Below the pieces are notes generated by a model. That model did no database searches. It was not told the DNA's origin and saw nothing but the letters and a program-made list of their open reading frames with translations. The translations under genes and the position numbers were made by a program. Positions 1 to 12,660 of a DNA stretch of 64,000 bases are shown one piece after another (positions within the stretch are counted from its first letter, which is position 1; each line of letters begins with the position of its first letter). Location: contig NC_080672.1 in NCBI RefSeq assembly GCF_030247195.1, positions 403,699,037-403,763,036 of the forward strand, in the 5' to 3' direction. This stretch comes from Topomyia yanbarensis. Taxonomy: Eukaryota > Arthropoda > Insecta > Diptera > Culicidae.

Positions 1-2976
1 TTTACCTCGATGGGGGAGCGCAAACGAGTCGCGAGTTTATTTTTAAGTGAACCGTTGCGCTCTGCTGTTTACGTTTTACTCTACTACTACTCCACTAGCA
101 GGTTGAGTTTGTTGGTTGAGTATGTGTGCTGTTCATGTTGCATAAAATTGCTGCTCTTTGATTCGATTTGATGTTTTCCGTGTAAAGCATAATGTTTATA
201 TGGTTCCAACAACAATCTATCGCGGTGGTAACCAGCTTGGGACGGAGCAGATGTGCGAAACTACTCGAAAAGAGATGTGAAACAGTTCCCGTACGAGTTT
301 GTTTTTTTTTTGATATATGGATTTAACTTATTTTGAGATGTTTCACCATAATAATGGAACATTCCTTTGATTGAAGGTCATATGTTCGGCTTCAAACTGG
401 AATGCAATTTAGTGATGTCAGGCAACTTCGAATAATTTTTTCCTCTTTATTTTAGGCTCACCAATTTCTTACCTGCATGAAATTTTATAAATATAAGAAT
501 TAGAATAAAACAAGGCGACTGATATTATTTGCTGGGAGAAAATACTAACGTAGGTTCATACGATTGACCGATTATCCCAGATTTTATACGAGTTCGGAGG
601 TAGTCTTGGGTGGATAGTCCAAACAATGTTTGATTTTCAGGACGGAATTAACGACCTTTACTCTGAAATAACCTTTTTTAAACGAAAACTCTACCATACC
701 ATGAAAAATAAAGCAATATCGCTGGACCACACACACCGCATTTCACCGAAACCGAATTCCCCAAAGTCACTAAAGAAAGCACGCACTTTCGAAATCACCA
801 TCTTTTCGAAATTAGAATATAACCTTCAACTGGTGCATGACTCGTACTAGCCAGATGAAAATAGTTTTTCATCTCGGCAGCAACATCAGCATATGTTGTT
901 CCGTCCGCTTCCCAGAAGCAGCACAGATTCAGTGGCACGCTGCTGAGGTTTTCGCTCGCCCGACAACTTGGCCCAGGAAGCAAATGCCAACCAACTCTTT
1001 GCTAGCGAGAACGTGACACATAGGGCATGGGCGACGACGGGCACGCAAAAATAGCCCGGACTCGATAAACACTGCCAGCATGCGTTTATCTTCACCAATA
1101 CTGCAAACTTTACCGTTGCATGCAGGCGAACTTTATCAATGTGTCATAGCTGCTGCTGCAACTGCGCGGGAGTACCTATAGAGTTACGGAATGACAGAGG
1201 AGGTAGCGTGCAGCAGCAATCTACCATCACGATGCTAACAAACTATGTAATTCAAAACAAGGAAAAATCGACTGCTGTGCTTCGACAAGCGCAAAGGCAA
1301 ACAAACATTAATCTTGACTTTTCTCACCCACGGTGAAATTGGAGCAGAGCATTGCTCTATAGGAAATAAAATCCGAACCATCCATCGAGAGCAAAACCCA
1401 ACGCCTTTCGTCGAATTTCTCTTATGAGTCTGACAGTTTCGGCTACGTTTTGATTGGATAAGGGCCATGAGAAACACGTAGGACAACGCTGTTGAAAGTG
1501 CACCATGCCGTGCAGTGAAAATTTGGGTCATGCAAATTCAAATATCCCAGAGGTCTGCTTTGATATTTTGACCGTAGTTCGCAAGATCTTTATGTAGATT
1601 ATGCTCATGCACTTTAACATTTCCCATATAACGTGAAAGATTATTTGCGTTGATCTCGATTGACGGTGGAGGTGATAAATTGCTGTTGCAATTTCGCGGA
1701 TTAAAGCGTGATCCCTCACACTCTATGGATCTGCAATTATCCCCGTGACGTGAACCTCTAGACTGTATAACGCGCCGATAAAAAAATAGCTTTTATAAAA
1801 ATCTTTCTGAATTCCCCTCACGGGCTAATCTACACTCTGGATACCTAGTCGTGCGCATCGTTACCCGCATAAAATCCACAAGAGATTGGTGCCCGAACGA
1901 GAAAATTCCGACCCGTCGACAGTGCGGTTGTTGGTCCCAGCCCAAAGCAGCTGCATAAATCTGGCTGGTATTAAAAACGAACACGTAGCCAGAGTGCTCA
2001 TACTTTTCGGTAGCGGCCAGGAATGCGAGCAATTTTTCGGCGACCAACCGCACACTCAGCAGCAGCGGTGAAAATTGTACGATGCATACGTTCCGCGTCC
2101 TACATGATCTGACAGCTAATCGGTTGTGCAGGAGCATAAATGTTGCTTATGGGGGACTGTATCTCGCTATACATACATAGTATCCGAGGCGAAGCTAAAT
2201 GTGGACGGATCAACGTTTGTCAGTAGCGTGAAGTAGCAGTTTTCACCTCGTACCGATGCAGATGCTCCCGGTTTTGAAAGTGGATGTGAGTAAATCTGGG
2301 AACGCTTATCCGTCGCGTCTAATTATAAATCTGTCAAGTATGTCATAAACGATTGAAACAAAATGTCATCGGTGTTAACATAATGGTTATGCGCGGTGTG
2401 GGAGTTTGTGGGATAACGATAGATTGTGAAACATAGAAATGTTGAAACGTTCTCGAATTGAAGTGAGGCAACAATAATTGGTGAATAGTTGACCATGAAT
2501 GAGTTCGTTTTAACTATTTATTAGTTGGTTTTTTTCTTCTAATGATTAAAAATTCAAAAATGAGCTGCATGCTGCAGTTTGTTTATTGTGCATTAGTACA
2601 TTGGTTTAGAGATTATACTGCCTTACACACTAGGCACAAAGAGTAGTATTAGAAGTCAATACAAATTCGTAATTAAAGCTGGCATTTAACAAGTTTAAAT
2701 ATCCGCTTCACTTGCCAGTAGCTATTCCTCAATCACAGCTATACTGTAGGATAATGATAGTGCGGTATCGCCGGATGCCATAAGTGTGCTAGGTTCGAGC
2801 CATGTCGCGAGTTTTCATTCTCGAGCCCTGCCACGAGTTTTTATTCTCGCAGCTCCACTTATTCATTTTTTCGATCTGTTTGCTTATTACGCTGTTACAG
2901 TAAAATAAGTCTTATCGTCAAAATCAAAATCATAATGACGGTTGATTTGATATCAACTTTCTGTCAGAGGTATGAA
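1..2976. other. No recognisable feature
   Basis: I see no gene, recognisable mobile element, tandem array or RNA gene here. All open frames are under about 115 codons and none shows a known motif. Base composition is mixed, with some GC-richer patches (about 850-1100 and 1850-2100), so an unrecognised exon or regulatory element cannot be excluded. Confidence 0.4.
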
Positions 2977-3290
2977 GCATAAGCATAAGAGATCGCCCGT
3001 GGTTGCTACTCCGTTATTGACCAGAATCAATTGAAATTGCAACATGTTGATTGGAACAACATGCTTGGGAATAACATGATCAGCCATATTGTGCAATCTA
3101 TATTGATCCCTGCAGGCTGGCTTCGGTGCCTCGTCTGAATGTAGATCTTCTGGGGAATGAAGGAATGTTAGTCCGATACATATCGCTGCTAGAGACCAAG
3201 GTATCCTCTGCATTACTACATGTATCAAGGCAAGGGAGGATTTGTTAGTAACTGTGCCAATAGCGTTATCATGTAGTAATTGCTCTGGGC
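2977..3290 (+). repeat. Dispersed repeat, GTTGCTACTCCG family, copy 1
   Basis: This stretch is clearly related to 39731-39960: both share GCATAAGCATAAGAGATC, GTTGCTACTCCGTTATTG, an AACAACATGCTTGGGAATAA block and a GTGCAATCTATATTGATCC-like block in the same order. A shorter relative lies at 56812-56935. No coding capacity is evident. It is probably an old interspersed element of a type common in mosquito genomes; its class is unknown to me. Confidence 0.6.
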
Positions 3291-3744
3291 AGCCGGCTGC
3301 CGATAATTTGGGAAAATTATCTTTTATTATATTAATCTGATTGGCCAAATAAGCAACTTGAAGTTCGGATAGCCGTCTGTGAGGAGCATTGCTTATATTT
3401 TAATAAATCGGTAACGTTCACTTTTCCATCACGCGACGATTTTTTCGTGGTTGCTGACGTGCTGGTGCTAATTTTACCTGACGATCGTTTGAATAAAATG
3501 CGAAATCTTATACAAGAGCTATTTGTGTGCGTCTTATTTTTTGTGTCAGGTACTATTCTTATAGATAGTTGGAATTGCGCATGTATAATAGTTTCGTAGT
3601 TAGAGGGGCTTTTATTAATATTAAACTGCAAATTAATATGAAAACAAGAATGGAAAACTGAGTTATTTCCGTAGCAATAGTATAACAGAATGCCGCTTGT
3701 TACGATAGCCACTGGTTATGCCAAGAAATATTAAAACATGAGAT

Positions 3745-4440
3745 AGTTGACAGTACTACACTACCCATGATCGCGTGAAGATATAGAATATAGTTAATTT
3801 AAGCACTACTCCCACAGAAGACAAACGAGCAAAAGAAAGAGCAACAAATAATTTGGAATAGAAAAAAAGAGTGGAAGCGGATTGGGGGTATAACCAATCA
3901 ACACATTTCTTCGTGCTGATACGGCTGAGGGAAATTAGTAACTGGCCCTCGATTCCTTTCCGCGAACGGTCAATCCTCAACCCCCACACATGACCAAAGT
4001 CATCACTCCACCCAGACAAGACCATGCGCCCCCCACGCACACCCAATGCTTTGTGCTCCCTGTTTGTTCAAACAAGCACCAACAAACATAGAAACCAGTC
4101 GGCTCAGTCACAAGCAATGTCAGTTCGATCGACATCAGCCGCTGAATACGTCCTCCTCCTCAACGCCCTCAAAACAACGTAACCCAAAACTGCATACAAC
4201 AAAACATGTGCAATCCCGAAAATGATAAAATGACGGCCACTACGCAATTTGCAACAAAACAAGAACGGACAAACAAACAGTTGCATAACTGCACTGTTGA
4301 TGAATCTCGTTATAAGGATAGGCGACAAAGGGACGCGGTCGAAACAAGCTAACTACAGCCTCAATCCGAAGCGAACAGTTACTTTGTTTGGACAAGTTTC
4401 CAATAAACCTTCAAAGTGTGTGTATTAAGTTGGTGACGGT
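3745..4440 (+). repeat. LTR-like fragment, copy 1
   Basis: Positions 3930-4340 align with 13770-14100: shared AAATTAGTAACTGG, then a CACACATGA block and an AAACAACA/AAACACTGAACAAACA block. Toward the right end there is an AATAAA (about 4400), followed about 30 bp later by TTGGTGACGGTCGTGG. That layout resembles the end of a long terminal repeat with a primer-binding region, as in BEL/Pao or Gypsy elements. The left boundary is unclear and no partner LTR is adjacent, so this would be a solo or truncated LTR. The family relationship between the two copies is seen; the LTR identity is inferred. Confidence 0.35.
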
Positions 4441-4617
4441 CGTGGTCGATTAGTGACCGTATCTGTACAACGAAAATGAAGTTCGAATATTAGAATTTCA
4501 TTCAACAGCCAACGGCAAACGTAGCTTAAACTAGTCTCAGCTTGAGAAATGGGGCATGATATTTTACATGATAAAATATCCCGAAGAACACTTTGAGAAA
4601 CTTGAATATTTGGACCG

Positions 4618-4785
4618 ATCATTAATTACGTTACGCAAAAATTGCCCAAAATTTACTCCCCCTCCCCCCATGTAACAAATTGTCACACATTTCTTTATCC
4701 TCCCTCCTACTACGTAACAAATTCATTAATTTTTTTCTTCAGTAAAAACATCTTTCGTAACGCTCTAGCTTACTGCCTTTCCCCT
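4618..4785 (-). mobile_element. MITE remnant, GTAACGC family
   Basis: On the minus strand this matches the better-preserved copy at 41728-41908. It shares TTACGTTACGCAAAAATTGC at the left, a C-rich ATGTAACAAATTGTCACA block, and a TTTCTTCAGTAAAAACATC block near the right end. The left terminal repeat is partly preserved and the right one is decayed. It is non-coding and non-autonomous. Confidence 0.6.
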
Positions 4786-5342
4786 ATATATCACAACATA
4801 TCGCCTCTTACAACATGGTAGCAGGTACTTAGGGGCGCTATTCTCTGGTCAAATACTTCGAGGGAGTTCAGTTCGTCGAATACCACACGGCTATCAACTT
4901 TTTTTCACAGGTGTGAAGATCACAAACTGTCGCATACACTTCCTCTTCGAACTAGTCATCACTACGTGAGTGACACGAATGAACTGACAGGCGCATTTGT
5001 AGCGACTTCTAATACTATTTGTAATGAGAAGTTTTACAACATAATACAGCGCAGCTTCTGATAAATTGATTTTGATGATTAATCCTCCCAAAGTATTGAC
5101 AAAGATTTAACTGAAGTGCTTCGACGCAGTCGTGCTACCAGCCAGCGATCAGTGTAGTCGTCCCGGTCGGGCATTCGATGTTTGTGAGGCAGTCTTCCGA
5201 ACTCCTATCTAAGGCGAGTATTTAGCTTCAAATGACGATCCGCTTTCTGTGAACCTCCATTTTTCGAGCATGCCGTCGGGTACAACACGTTCGTACAGTA
5301 TGCCGGGACATCTGACACGTGGCATTGACGGTTTGTGTATGT

Positions 5343-6480
5343 ACTAGCAAAACGTCAGGGGACTAAGGACGAAATTCGAGCACATGTGCTTGGCTGCTGC
5401 TGACGGCGACTACGATATTCACCTTTTTGACAGAGCCTTGCCCTAGTAACAATTGAGATTTTATGGTAGTTTTATAGCCTCTCATAAAACTTAGATTACA
5501 CTTGTAGCGTGCTATAAAACATCAATTGTTATTTGGGTGGCTTGATGATAGTTACGTGGTTTATCATGCGGATCAAAGCGATAGCAACAGCCTTCACGAT
5601 CGCGGTGGAGGAGATTTGATTGCTGTTTCCACCGAACTTGTCTCCTGTGATTTTGATGTGGACAGTACATCAAAGTATTGTGGCTGTTTGGACGAAGATT
5701 ACTGCGTCGATGAAGATCTTCTTTATTACAGCTATTCTATTGCCTCTGAAAGAAGACTTGACTGCAATATTACGTAGCTTCTTCTAGACTCTATAAAACG
5801 CACTTCTTTTCAGGCAGATGCAAATGATGTTACGATAGTTCTTGGTGATTTCAACCAACCAGGGAAGCGGGAAGCTTTTGGACATGGATTCGCTTATCCT
5901 AACCCGTTATCTTCGTCTGTTAATCCTGCCAGCCGCTTACTACTGAACAGGATGGCGTTCTACGGACTAAATCAAGTAAGCACGATTGCCAACCACCAGT
6001 GATCTAGTCTTCGTGAATGAGATTGCTCTGCCTGAGCGTTCTGCGAGCGAAGCTTCCAGTTATCGATCCTTTGGATAATTATCATTCGGCTCTAGAAATA
6101 ACAATTTCTTTTACTAGCACACTACATTATGAAGAAGCTTCAGCTTTGGATCGTAGTATTTATCGCAAAACTAACCTAGTAACATTGCGCCGCTCCCCGT
6201 TGCTGATGGGCATGCAACTGCTGTACAAAAGATATGTGCACGGCATCCAACAAAACTTACGAAGAAATTCGAAGGGCTTCTGATCTTTCGTTAATACGAA
6301 GAGAAAAGAAACTGGTCTTCCGTCTAGGGTAGTTTACAGTGACGAAGTAGCGACTACGACTGCAGAAAAACGTTCACTATTTGTCAGTTACTTCTCGAGT
6401 ATTTTCACGACTGATCGGGAATCAGAATATATTGGCTCAAATAACACGTTCCCTGTCTGTGATCAGGGATTTGTGCTTTG
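5343..6480 (+). pseudogene. Jockey-type LINE ORF2, endonuclease region (relic)
   Basis: This is a decayed apurinic-type endonuclease of a non-LTR retrotransposon. From 5350 one frame reads QNVRGLRTKFEHM, the usual start of this domain. After the MITE at 5447-5531 it resumes with a DRGGGDLIAVST block (about 5600), matching the GGGVLIAV block of these enzymes. LGDFNQPG follows at about 5843-5866, the conserved DFN motif. At 6300-6480 KETGLPSRVVY and TTAEKRSLFVSYFSSIF resemble the linker between endonuclease and RT. Stops and frameshifts interrupt it and the RT itself is missing; at about 6490 the sequence abuts an unrelated minus-strand element. The same family appears at 36055-37690. The name Jockey-type is by motif and layout only. 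Confidence 0.7.
5447..5531. mobile_element. 85-bp TA-flanked MITE inside the Jockey-type endonuclease
   Basis: The insert has imperfect inverted ends, TAACAATTGAGATTTTATGG on the left and TAACAATTGATGTTTTATAG on the right (read inward), bounded by TA at 5447-5448 and 5530-5531. It interrupts the endonuclease frame between DRALP and the FGWLDDSYVVY block. Removing it brings the two halves of the domain together. It is non-coding and most likely mobilised by a TA-targeting (Tc1/mariner-type) transposase, which is inference. Confidence 0.65.
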
Positions 6481-6498
6481 TCGTGTCTTCTACTCATT

Positions 6499-8720
6499 TT
6501 ACTGAGTGAAAGGAAGTAGGAAAGGAAGTAGGATTTCGAAGGGTGGGAGAAACGACAATACAAATGCAAACATTAAATTAAACTCGCAAGTTGTTCGAAT
6601 CGCCTGCGAATAAGCCTGCAACTCTTTACCACATTGGATAAGGAACTTTAGTATGTCTCTGAGTTTCAGTCGTCCAAACACGGTGGCGCTTATGTAAGTA
6701 CGGTCGATAACACTAAATCCAAATTGCGCTATTACCGGGCAGCTGAATATCAGATGATATGAGCTTCCGTAGTCGGATTCACAAAGATCACATGAGAGTG
6801 ACTCAACGCGCTGAATAATTACCATCTGATAATTGAGTTTGCAGTGGCCGGTTAAAGCCGTGGTAAGCATGCCGCAGTCGAGTTTCGAAAAATGTAGATG
6901 ATCTTCCTAAATCGCTTGGCACGGTTCTAGAAACGCCATTGTTTGGCGACATGTTTGTAGATTTCTCCAATCTCATTTCATGACAGTAGACACCAGCACC
7001 AGTATCCATCAGAGAGCCGTCAGCGTAACGGGCCACTTGCGTTTGTGGTCGTTTCTCCATATATCCACACAACCACTCCTCTCGAGAGGCACTCTTCACA
7101 TGGAATGTCCTGTATGGAAATCTACACGTGATATTGCAGGCAGCAAAATATTTTCACCCCATATAACCATTAGTGACGTGGTAGCAAGATCAACATGGTT
7201 ACTGTTTCAAAGATCAGTAACCTGCAATCTGTATGCACATAATAGTGCTTCTTGTTTAAGGTGTATTTGTAATGGTTTAATAATTAGGAAGGCCTCAAGA
7301 ACAGCAGTCGGAGTTGTGGTGAAAGCACCAGTCAACGCCATGAGCGCCATTCTTTGCAGATGGTGGACCATCACCACCTCTCCCTTCTGCCATCACTCAA
7401 GGTATCCGTATGACAGTATTGGACGCACAATTGTCGTGTAAATCCAATAGATGTATTTGGGTTTGAGACCCCAGGTCTTTCCAAAAGTTCGTCTGCACGG
7501 CCCGAAGGCAATGCACGCTTTTTTACTCCGAACCCAATGTTAATAGATCAGTTCCGTTTGGAATCCAATATAATCCCAACGCATTTGACTTGATCTGCAC
7601 ACAGTAGGTCAGAATCAAAGAACTGCAAGGAACGAATCTACATCACTCTTCAATAACTCTTAATGCTTGTTACATTAATCCAAAGGTTTGCATCCGATGC
7701 AAAAACCAGTAATTTGTATTTGGTAATTATTAGCAAACCCGTAGGTTGGAAATCCAAGCTCATTGAGTTTCTTCAACAAGCCGTTGGCAACCAGGTTCCA
7801 TAACAAATGACATAAAAAGAATGCGGTTACTAAGCATTGCGTTTATCCAACCCGAGATGCATGTAGAATCCCATGATCGCGCGTCGCTTCCAGAATAGAC
7901 TGGAAGGACACATTGGCAAAAGCACCTTCAATATCTAGGAATACACCCAAGCTAGATTGCTTGAGCAAGAAGACCTTTTCTGCCTATGATCGCATATAAG
8001 TCCCATATAGATAGGAAATCCCATAACAACGGGACAACTATGCGATCATGGGTAGTTTTCAATCTTGTAAAAACATCGTGAAGATAGCGGGTTTTCCACA
8101 CTGATATGCATTTTTCATGTTGTGCAGTGGGTATTCAACTAAACTAACGTTCCTGATGTGATGATCGATTATCCATTCCAATGTTATTAGAAGAAAAGAA
8201 CTTAAGCTGATAGGTCTACGACTTTTGGCTTCTTCAAAGCTTGAGTTCCCCCCTTTGGAAATAAATTTAGCAATTATTTCTTGCTATTCTTCCGGAACAT
8301 ACCCGGTAGCTAGACTGGTAAGAACAGTCTTTTTCAAGACATATTTGAAAATATCAAATCTTTTTGCAGCAGCACGAGCAAGATTCCTTCTTTTCCAGGC
8401 GATTTGCATGGAGCAACAGCCCACTTGACCGATCCAGTGGTAATCAATATGCGTTGTAACGTTCCCGAATCACCAGAATAAGATCTGCGAACATTGTTCA
8501 ACTCCGGATCGATACAACCTGGATAGTGTGCGTCGAAGAGACGATTAAGAACATCCTTTTCGCCCGCCACATAAGCACCATCTCTGTTTTAAGGATTTTA
8601 TCTGAAAATCTGTCGATGTTGAGAGAATTTTATTTATCTTGCTAACTTCGTTCAGATTAGAGGCATTAGTGCATAGGTTTCGCCAGCTAATATGCTCTGC
8701 ATATCTAAGATACTGTGAGT
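6499..8720 (-). pseudogene. LOA/I-type LINE reverse transcriptase-RNase H relic
   Basis: Read on the minus strand from about 8720, the relic carries the parts of a non-LTR RT in order. A linker runs through SRINKIL-like and LNRLFDAHYPG (about 8545) and KSPGKEGILLVLLQK. An ISLSSFLLITLEWIIDHHIR block lies near 8220-8160, and VFLDIEGAFANVSFQSIL lies near 7955-7900. The catalytic YXDD-type box reads FANN at 7726-7737, so both aspartates are lost. Further on is RNase H (RYADGSLMDTGAGVYC, near 7021), then a C-terminal CCHC-like finger (CDLCESDYGSSYHLIFSC, near 6792-6740). Stops and frameshifts are frequent and the endonuclease end is absent. The presence of RNase H after the RT favours the LOA or I group over Jockey. 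A relative on the opposite strand lies at 18312-18840. Confidence 0.75.
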
Positions 8721-8729
8721 TATCCGACT

Positions 8730-10405
8730 TCCGTTAACTTCCATTATCCGACTCCATGATGTTTCAAATTGGCAAGTATCGAGCACGTGCTTCAGTGGAG
8801 TACTTTACAATAAAAAAAATTATCACCTGCAGTTGATACTAGTCACATTTGACTCCACAAATGCAACACCAACTAATGCAGCCGGTGAGTGGCAACACCA
8901 ACCTACATTAAACATGCCTCAACTGGACAGCTCCGTAAAACTATTTTATTTATGGTACCTCTTTGATCTGGGCGTAATTAAATCAGGCTTTCCATCCTAT
9001 CTTTTTCCTAGATTGCGTCGGTAGTGTCCAATTTCATTAGCGAGCAAATATAAATAAGTAGGTTGTTCAAACCGAAAGCACTGTTAGAAATGTACCATTT
9101 TCACTTGCCAGTTCATTTTTATATTCAACGTACAACAGGTCCCACCGGGAGTTCGGTAAGGTGTATTTATCTTTTCCTACACTGCAGTCGGCGTGGATCT
9201 AAAAACCAAAAAAAAAAAAAAGTGGGACTAAGTTTTCCTTCCCTTTCGCGGCTAGTTCATTTGTTTCAGACGTTTTTTAATTGCATTTCGTGATGAGCTT
9301 ATAATCCTCGCGTTCGCGTAGGAGAGCTCTACCACAACTTTCAGGAAAAGAAGAAAAGTAACATATTTCATGATGAATTGTTTTCGTCTTTTTCTCGCAG
9401 ACTGGTCATCCGTTGATCGCCCAGTGGTGGTTTTTCGTTTGTTGCGCGACCGTCTGGTTGGTTCATTTCTGTAATGGTGCGCAGGTTTCTCGTTAATGCC
9501 ATATTCGTGCGGCACGGTTCGACGGTTGTCTAACGAAATCAATACCCAGCCACAGCCGGGCCATGTAAGCTCTGCACTGCACTGCACACTGGTCGGCGTT
9601 TCTTGCCTTCTTCAAAAACAGCAGCCCAATATGGCCGATCCGGCCGTATACGACCGATGGATGCATAATGACCGAACTGATGCTGGCTCGCAGTTGCCGG
9701 TTGGGTTTCGTCATCGAGTTTCCAAAATAAAATCACTCAATGGCGCGATTCGAGCCTGTTTCTGGATTTACCACCGTGTAGTCGCCACCGTACACAATCT
9801 ATCCGAGGTTGAATGCACTCATCTGCGACAATTATACTTTCAGTCGATGAAACGTAGACCGGCCGCCGGATTGTGGGTCGATGAATGCTGAATTGAAACG
9901 TATCAGCTGTAGGGGTCGAGAAAATTCGGGCTGTAGGCGAAAGCCGGTTTGATAATATGTTGTATGCTCGCGTCATTTGGTAATTGAATCACTAATTGGT
10001 ATATAGAGCTTCACATGCAGTTGTGGGAATTCTATAAAAAACCGTGTATATACCACGTGAATAATTTGAAGCGGAGGGGTTATAAAAAGTTCACGTTTGC
10101 CTATGAAGAGGTAAAGATGTGTATGTTAAAATTTTCACGTGAACTTTTTCATGTTACATGCAGATTTTTCTGCTATGAAAGGACGGACCACAGTATAAGA
10201 GATTATATTTCAATAGGATTTTTGAAGAAAAAAAAACGATTTGCTACAAACATTTTGAATGAAAAAATCGAACCGGGTAAATATAGCTATAAGATCCTTC
10301 AGTAACGCCTGCAAAACGCTTTTGTTAGTTTTTGTTTTGAGAACTTCAGTAACGGTTTCGCCATGTCATTACAAATCGATTTACTGTGCGTGAACTAATT
10401 TACAA
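8730..10405. other. No recognisable gene
   Basis: I see no gene or clear element here. There is a short A-run at about 9207-9222 without a recognisable element before it. A GC-richer segment at about 9490-9890 has an open frame of 131 codons on the plus strand and overlapping minus frames, but none resembles a known protein. Confidence 0.35.
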
Positions 10406-10408
10406 CAA

Positions 10409-10720
10409 GGCTACATCCATAAATGACGTAGCATTTTTGAGTGATTTTTAACTCCTCCGCCCCATCGTTGCATTTCGTGACAATCCTCTAAAAATTACGG
10501 TGCTTGACGGTAACCTCCCTTCCCCGTAAAAAATTGAAAAAAATAAATAAAGAACTGATGTCAGTTAGATGAAATAGGTAAGATTGTTGTGACATCATGT
10601 CAACTCCTATTCCCCTTTGAAAAAGCTACGTAACATGACCCCCCCCCCATCGTCACACATCATCACAAAATACAAAATCCCCCTCCCCCATATAATGCTA
10701 CGTCATTTATGGATGGACCC
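10409..10720. mobile_element. 312-bp MITE with 3-bp target duplication (CAA)
   Basis: The inverted ends share CATCCATAAATGACGTAGCA, preceded by GGCTA on the left and GGGTC on the right. The trinucleotide CAA occurs directly outside both ends (10406-10408 and 10721-10723), consistent with a 3-bp duplication. The interior is non-coding with C-rich and AT-rich patches. It is related in ends and TSD size to 28958-29117 and 41728-41908. Confidence 0.75.
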
Positions 10721-11289
10721 CAATATGAACCTCCCTAAAAAGATTGAAAAAAATAATCCAATTATTCCCCATTAATAAGAAAATTAGGTAAAACCACTTT
10801 TGAACGTTAGATACACAAAACTTATAACTAAATTAGTTATGGAATTTGCGTTTCTCACGACGTCTCATCAGAATCTAACACTAACAGTTTAACAGAACTC
10901 CTTTCTTGCAGAAAATCTCGTGAAGGATCAACACTTCCCCTCTATCTTATCCTTTATCCTTCTCTGTGAACGACGGAGAAGGGGCGGCCAGCGATGGTGG
11001 CTATCATGCTGTGGAGGTTTTAATATGGACCGGCTTGGTATGAATTCCTACTTACCAGCCATTTTACCATTAAACAACTCTTATTACTATGCTATATTTT
11101 GAGACGATTATTACTAGCATTACTTTCTGATAAGACGAAGTCGAAACGCACCCATGTAACTCATATTAGATAATCAACAGTCAAACGTGATGAAGTCAGA
11201 GTGCAATCCTCCAAAATTATCGTTACATTGCAACGCATTATTTATAAACCAAAGGTTGACTAGCGATTTTATATATAGATTTACGAATA

Positions 11290-12660
11290 TTACTCAGAGT
11301 CCGACTATACGACGTGAACTGATTCATGATTAAATACATCTTGATTACGATCTTTTTTTGTGGCTGCGAATTAATTCATAAAGTAAAAGTGGATATTTTC
11401 TCTAAAACTCTCTTACGAAAGTTGAAAAAAAAAATTATGAATCGTTCCAATCCTCGTAAACTAATTCATGATTCCTATTGCAACAGTCACGATTCAATAT
11501 CCGTGCTCATGAAATAGTTCACAAAACCATAAAATATATATTGATTCCTAGTAGTGGTGGTGGTCACAACTCACCATTCGTGCTCGTGAAATAGCTCACA
11601 AATTCATAAAATATTAATGATGTATTCGTGAACTGGTTTCGGATTCCTAGTATATTATTGAAGATCTATCTTGCGTTCTTGTGATATTCACAAAATAACC
11701 CTAATCATTATAAATCCCATGCAAGCCTGCACATGGTCATGAAATTTTCACCTAAACTGTTTGACATTATTCGGAATATTATTCATGGAGTCATTTTTGT
11801 TCCATGAACATTTTCATGACATATACAATAGTAGTGTCTAATTGGTATCGACCAGTAATAGGTACGAGCAGTGGACATAAGAAAACTATGAGGACCTCGA
11901 ACATTGTTATTGATTTACTAGGTTTAGTGTGAAGTCCGGATAGAAAACGAAAACTGCACTGAGTACCAAAAATACATTATAGAGCCATAAATTGTGTTCG
12001 TGATACAGGTCACAAAACACGCGAATCAGTCACACTTTTATGATCCAGTTCATATTATCATGCTACTTCGAGTGAACAATCCTATAGTAACCAACAAATA
12101 ACATATCACGATAAGGCGAGAGAAATTACGAATATCATAATTAAACTGCTGATATCAAGAACATGAGTCGCATTATACCACATGTCATATTCGATAGTAA
12201 ACTCGAGAATAAAATATCACGATAACGTGAATAAAACTTATGAAAAATGTGACCAAGATCCTGCAATCACGAACATATATCGCGATACTCTGCCAAAAAA
12301 ATCCGACAGAAAACTCATGAATAAAACATCACAGTAACGTGAATAAGATATTGCGATAATCGTTTAACTGTCGGTTCCCTAATTTGATATATTTTATACA
12401 AACCAGTATATCCCCGAATACTGAAAAAGAATCATAAAAACACTAAACATATCCAGATATTAACCACAGTAACTCAACCAAACATTAAAATGTACCCCCA
12501 TGGATATTTTTGGCGTGAACTAGTTTTTGGGAACAAATAGTTTCATAAAAACGAGTTTTAATATTCATAATTTCAAGAACTTGGTCACGATTTTCATAAA
12601 TCATTTAGTTCACAAAATCGTGATTGTTCACGAAATCGTGACTGTTTTTTCATGTCCAAG
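11290..12660 (-). repeat. 'GTGAACT/TCACGA' repeat field
   Basis: The stretch is filled with variants of GTGAACTGATTCATGATT, GCTCATGAAATAGTTCACAAAA and TCATAAAATAT, with ATTCCTAGTA between them. On the minus strand these match the ~95-bp unit arrayed at 43480-43870. Spacing is irregular and identity low, so this is a decayed array or several insertions of one family. It is non-coding. Confidence 0.55.

Noticed and set aside
3756..4046. 96-codon minus-strand frame as a gene
   Set aside because: It lies within the LTR-like repeat, and its relative at 13.8 kb does not keep the frame.
9207..9222. A-run as a possible retroposon tail
   Set aside because: No element with a recognisable body or target duplication precedes it.
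9496..9891. 131-codon plus-strand frame
   Set aside because: No recognisable domain. Overlapping frames of similar length on the minus strand show it is a stop-poor GC-richer patch.
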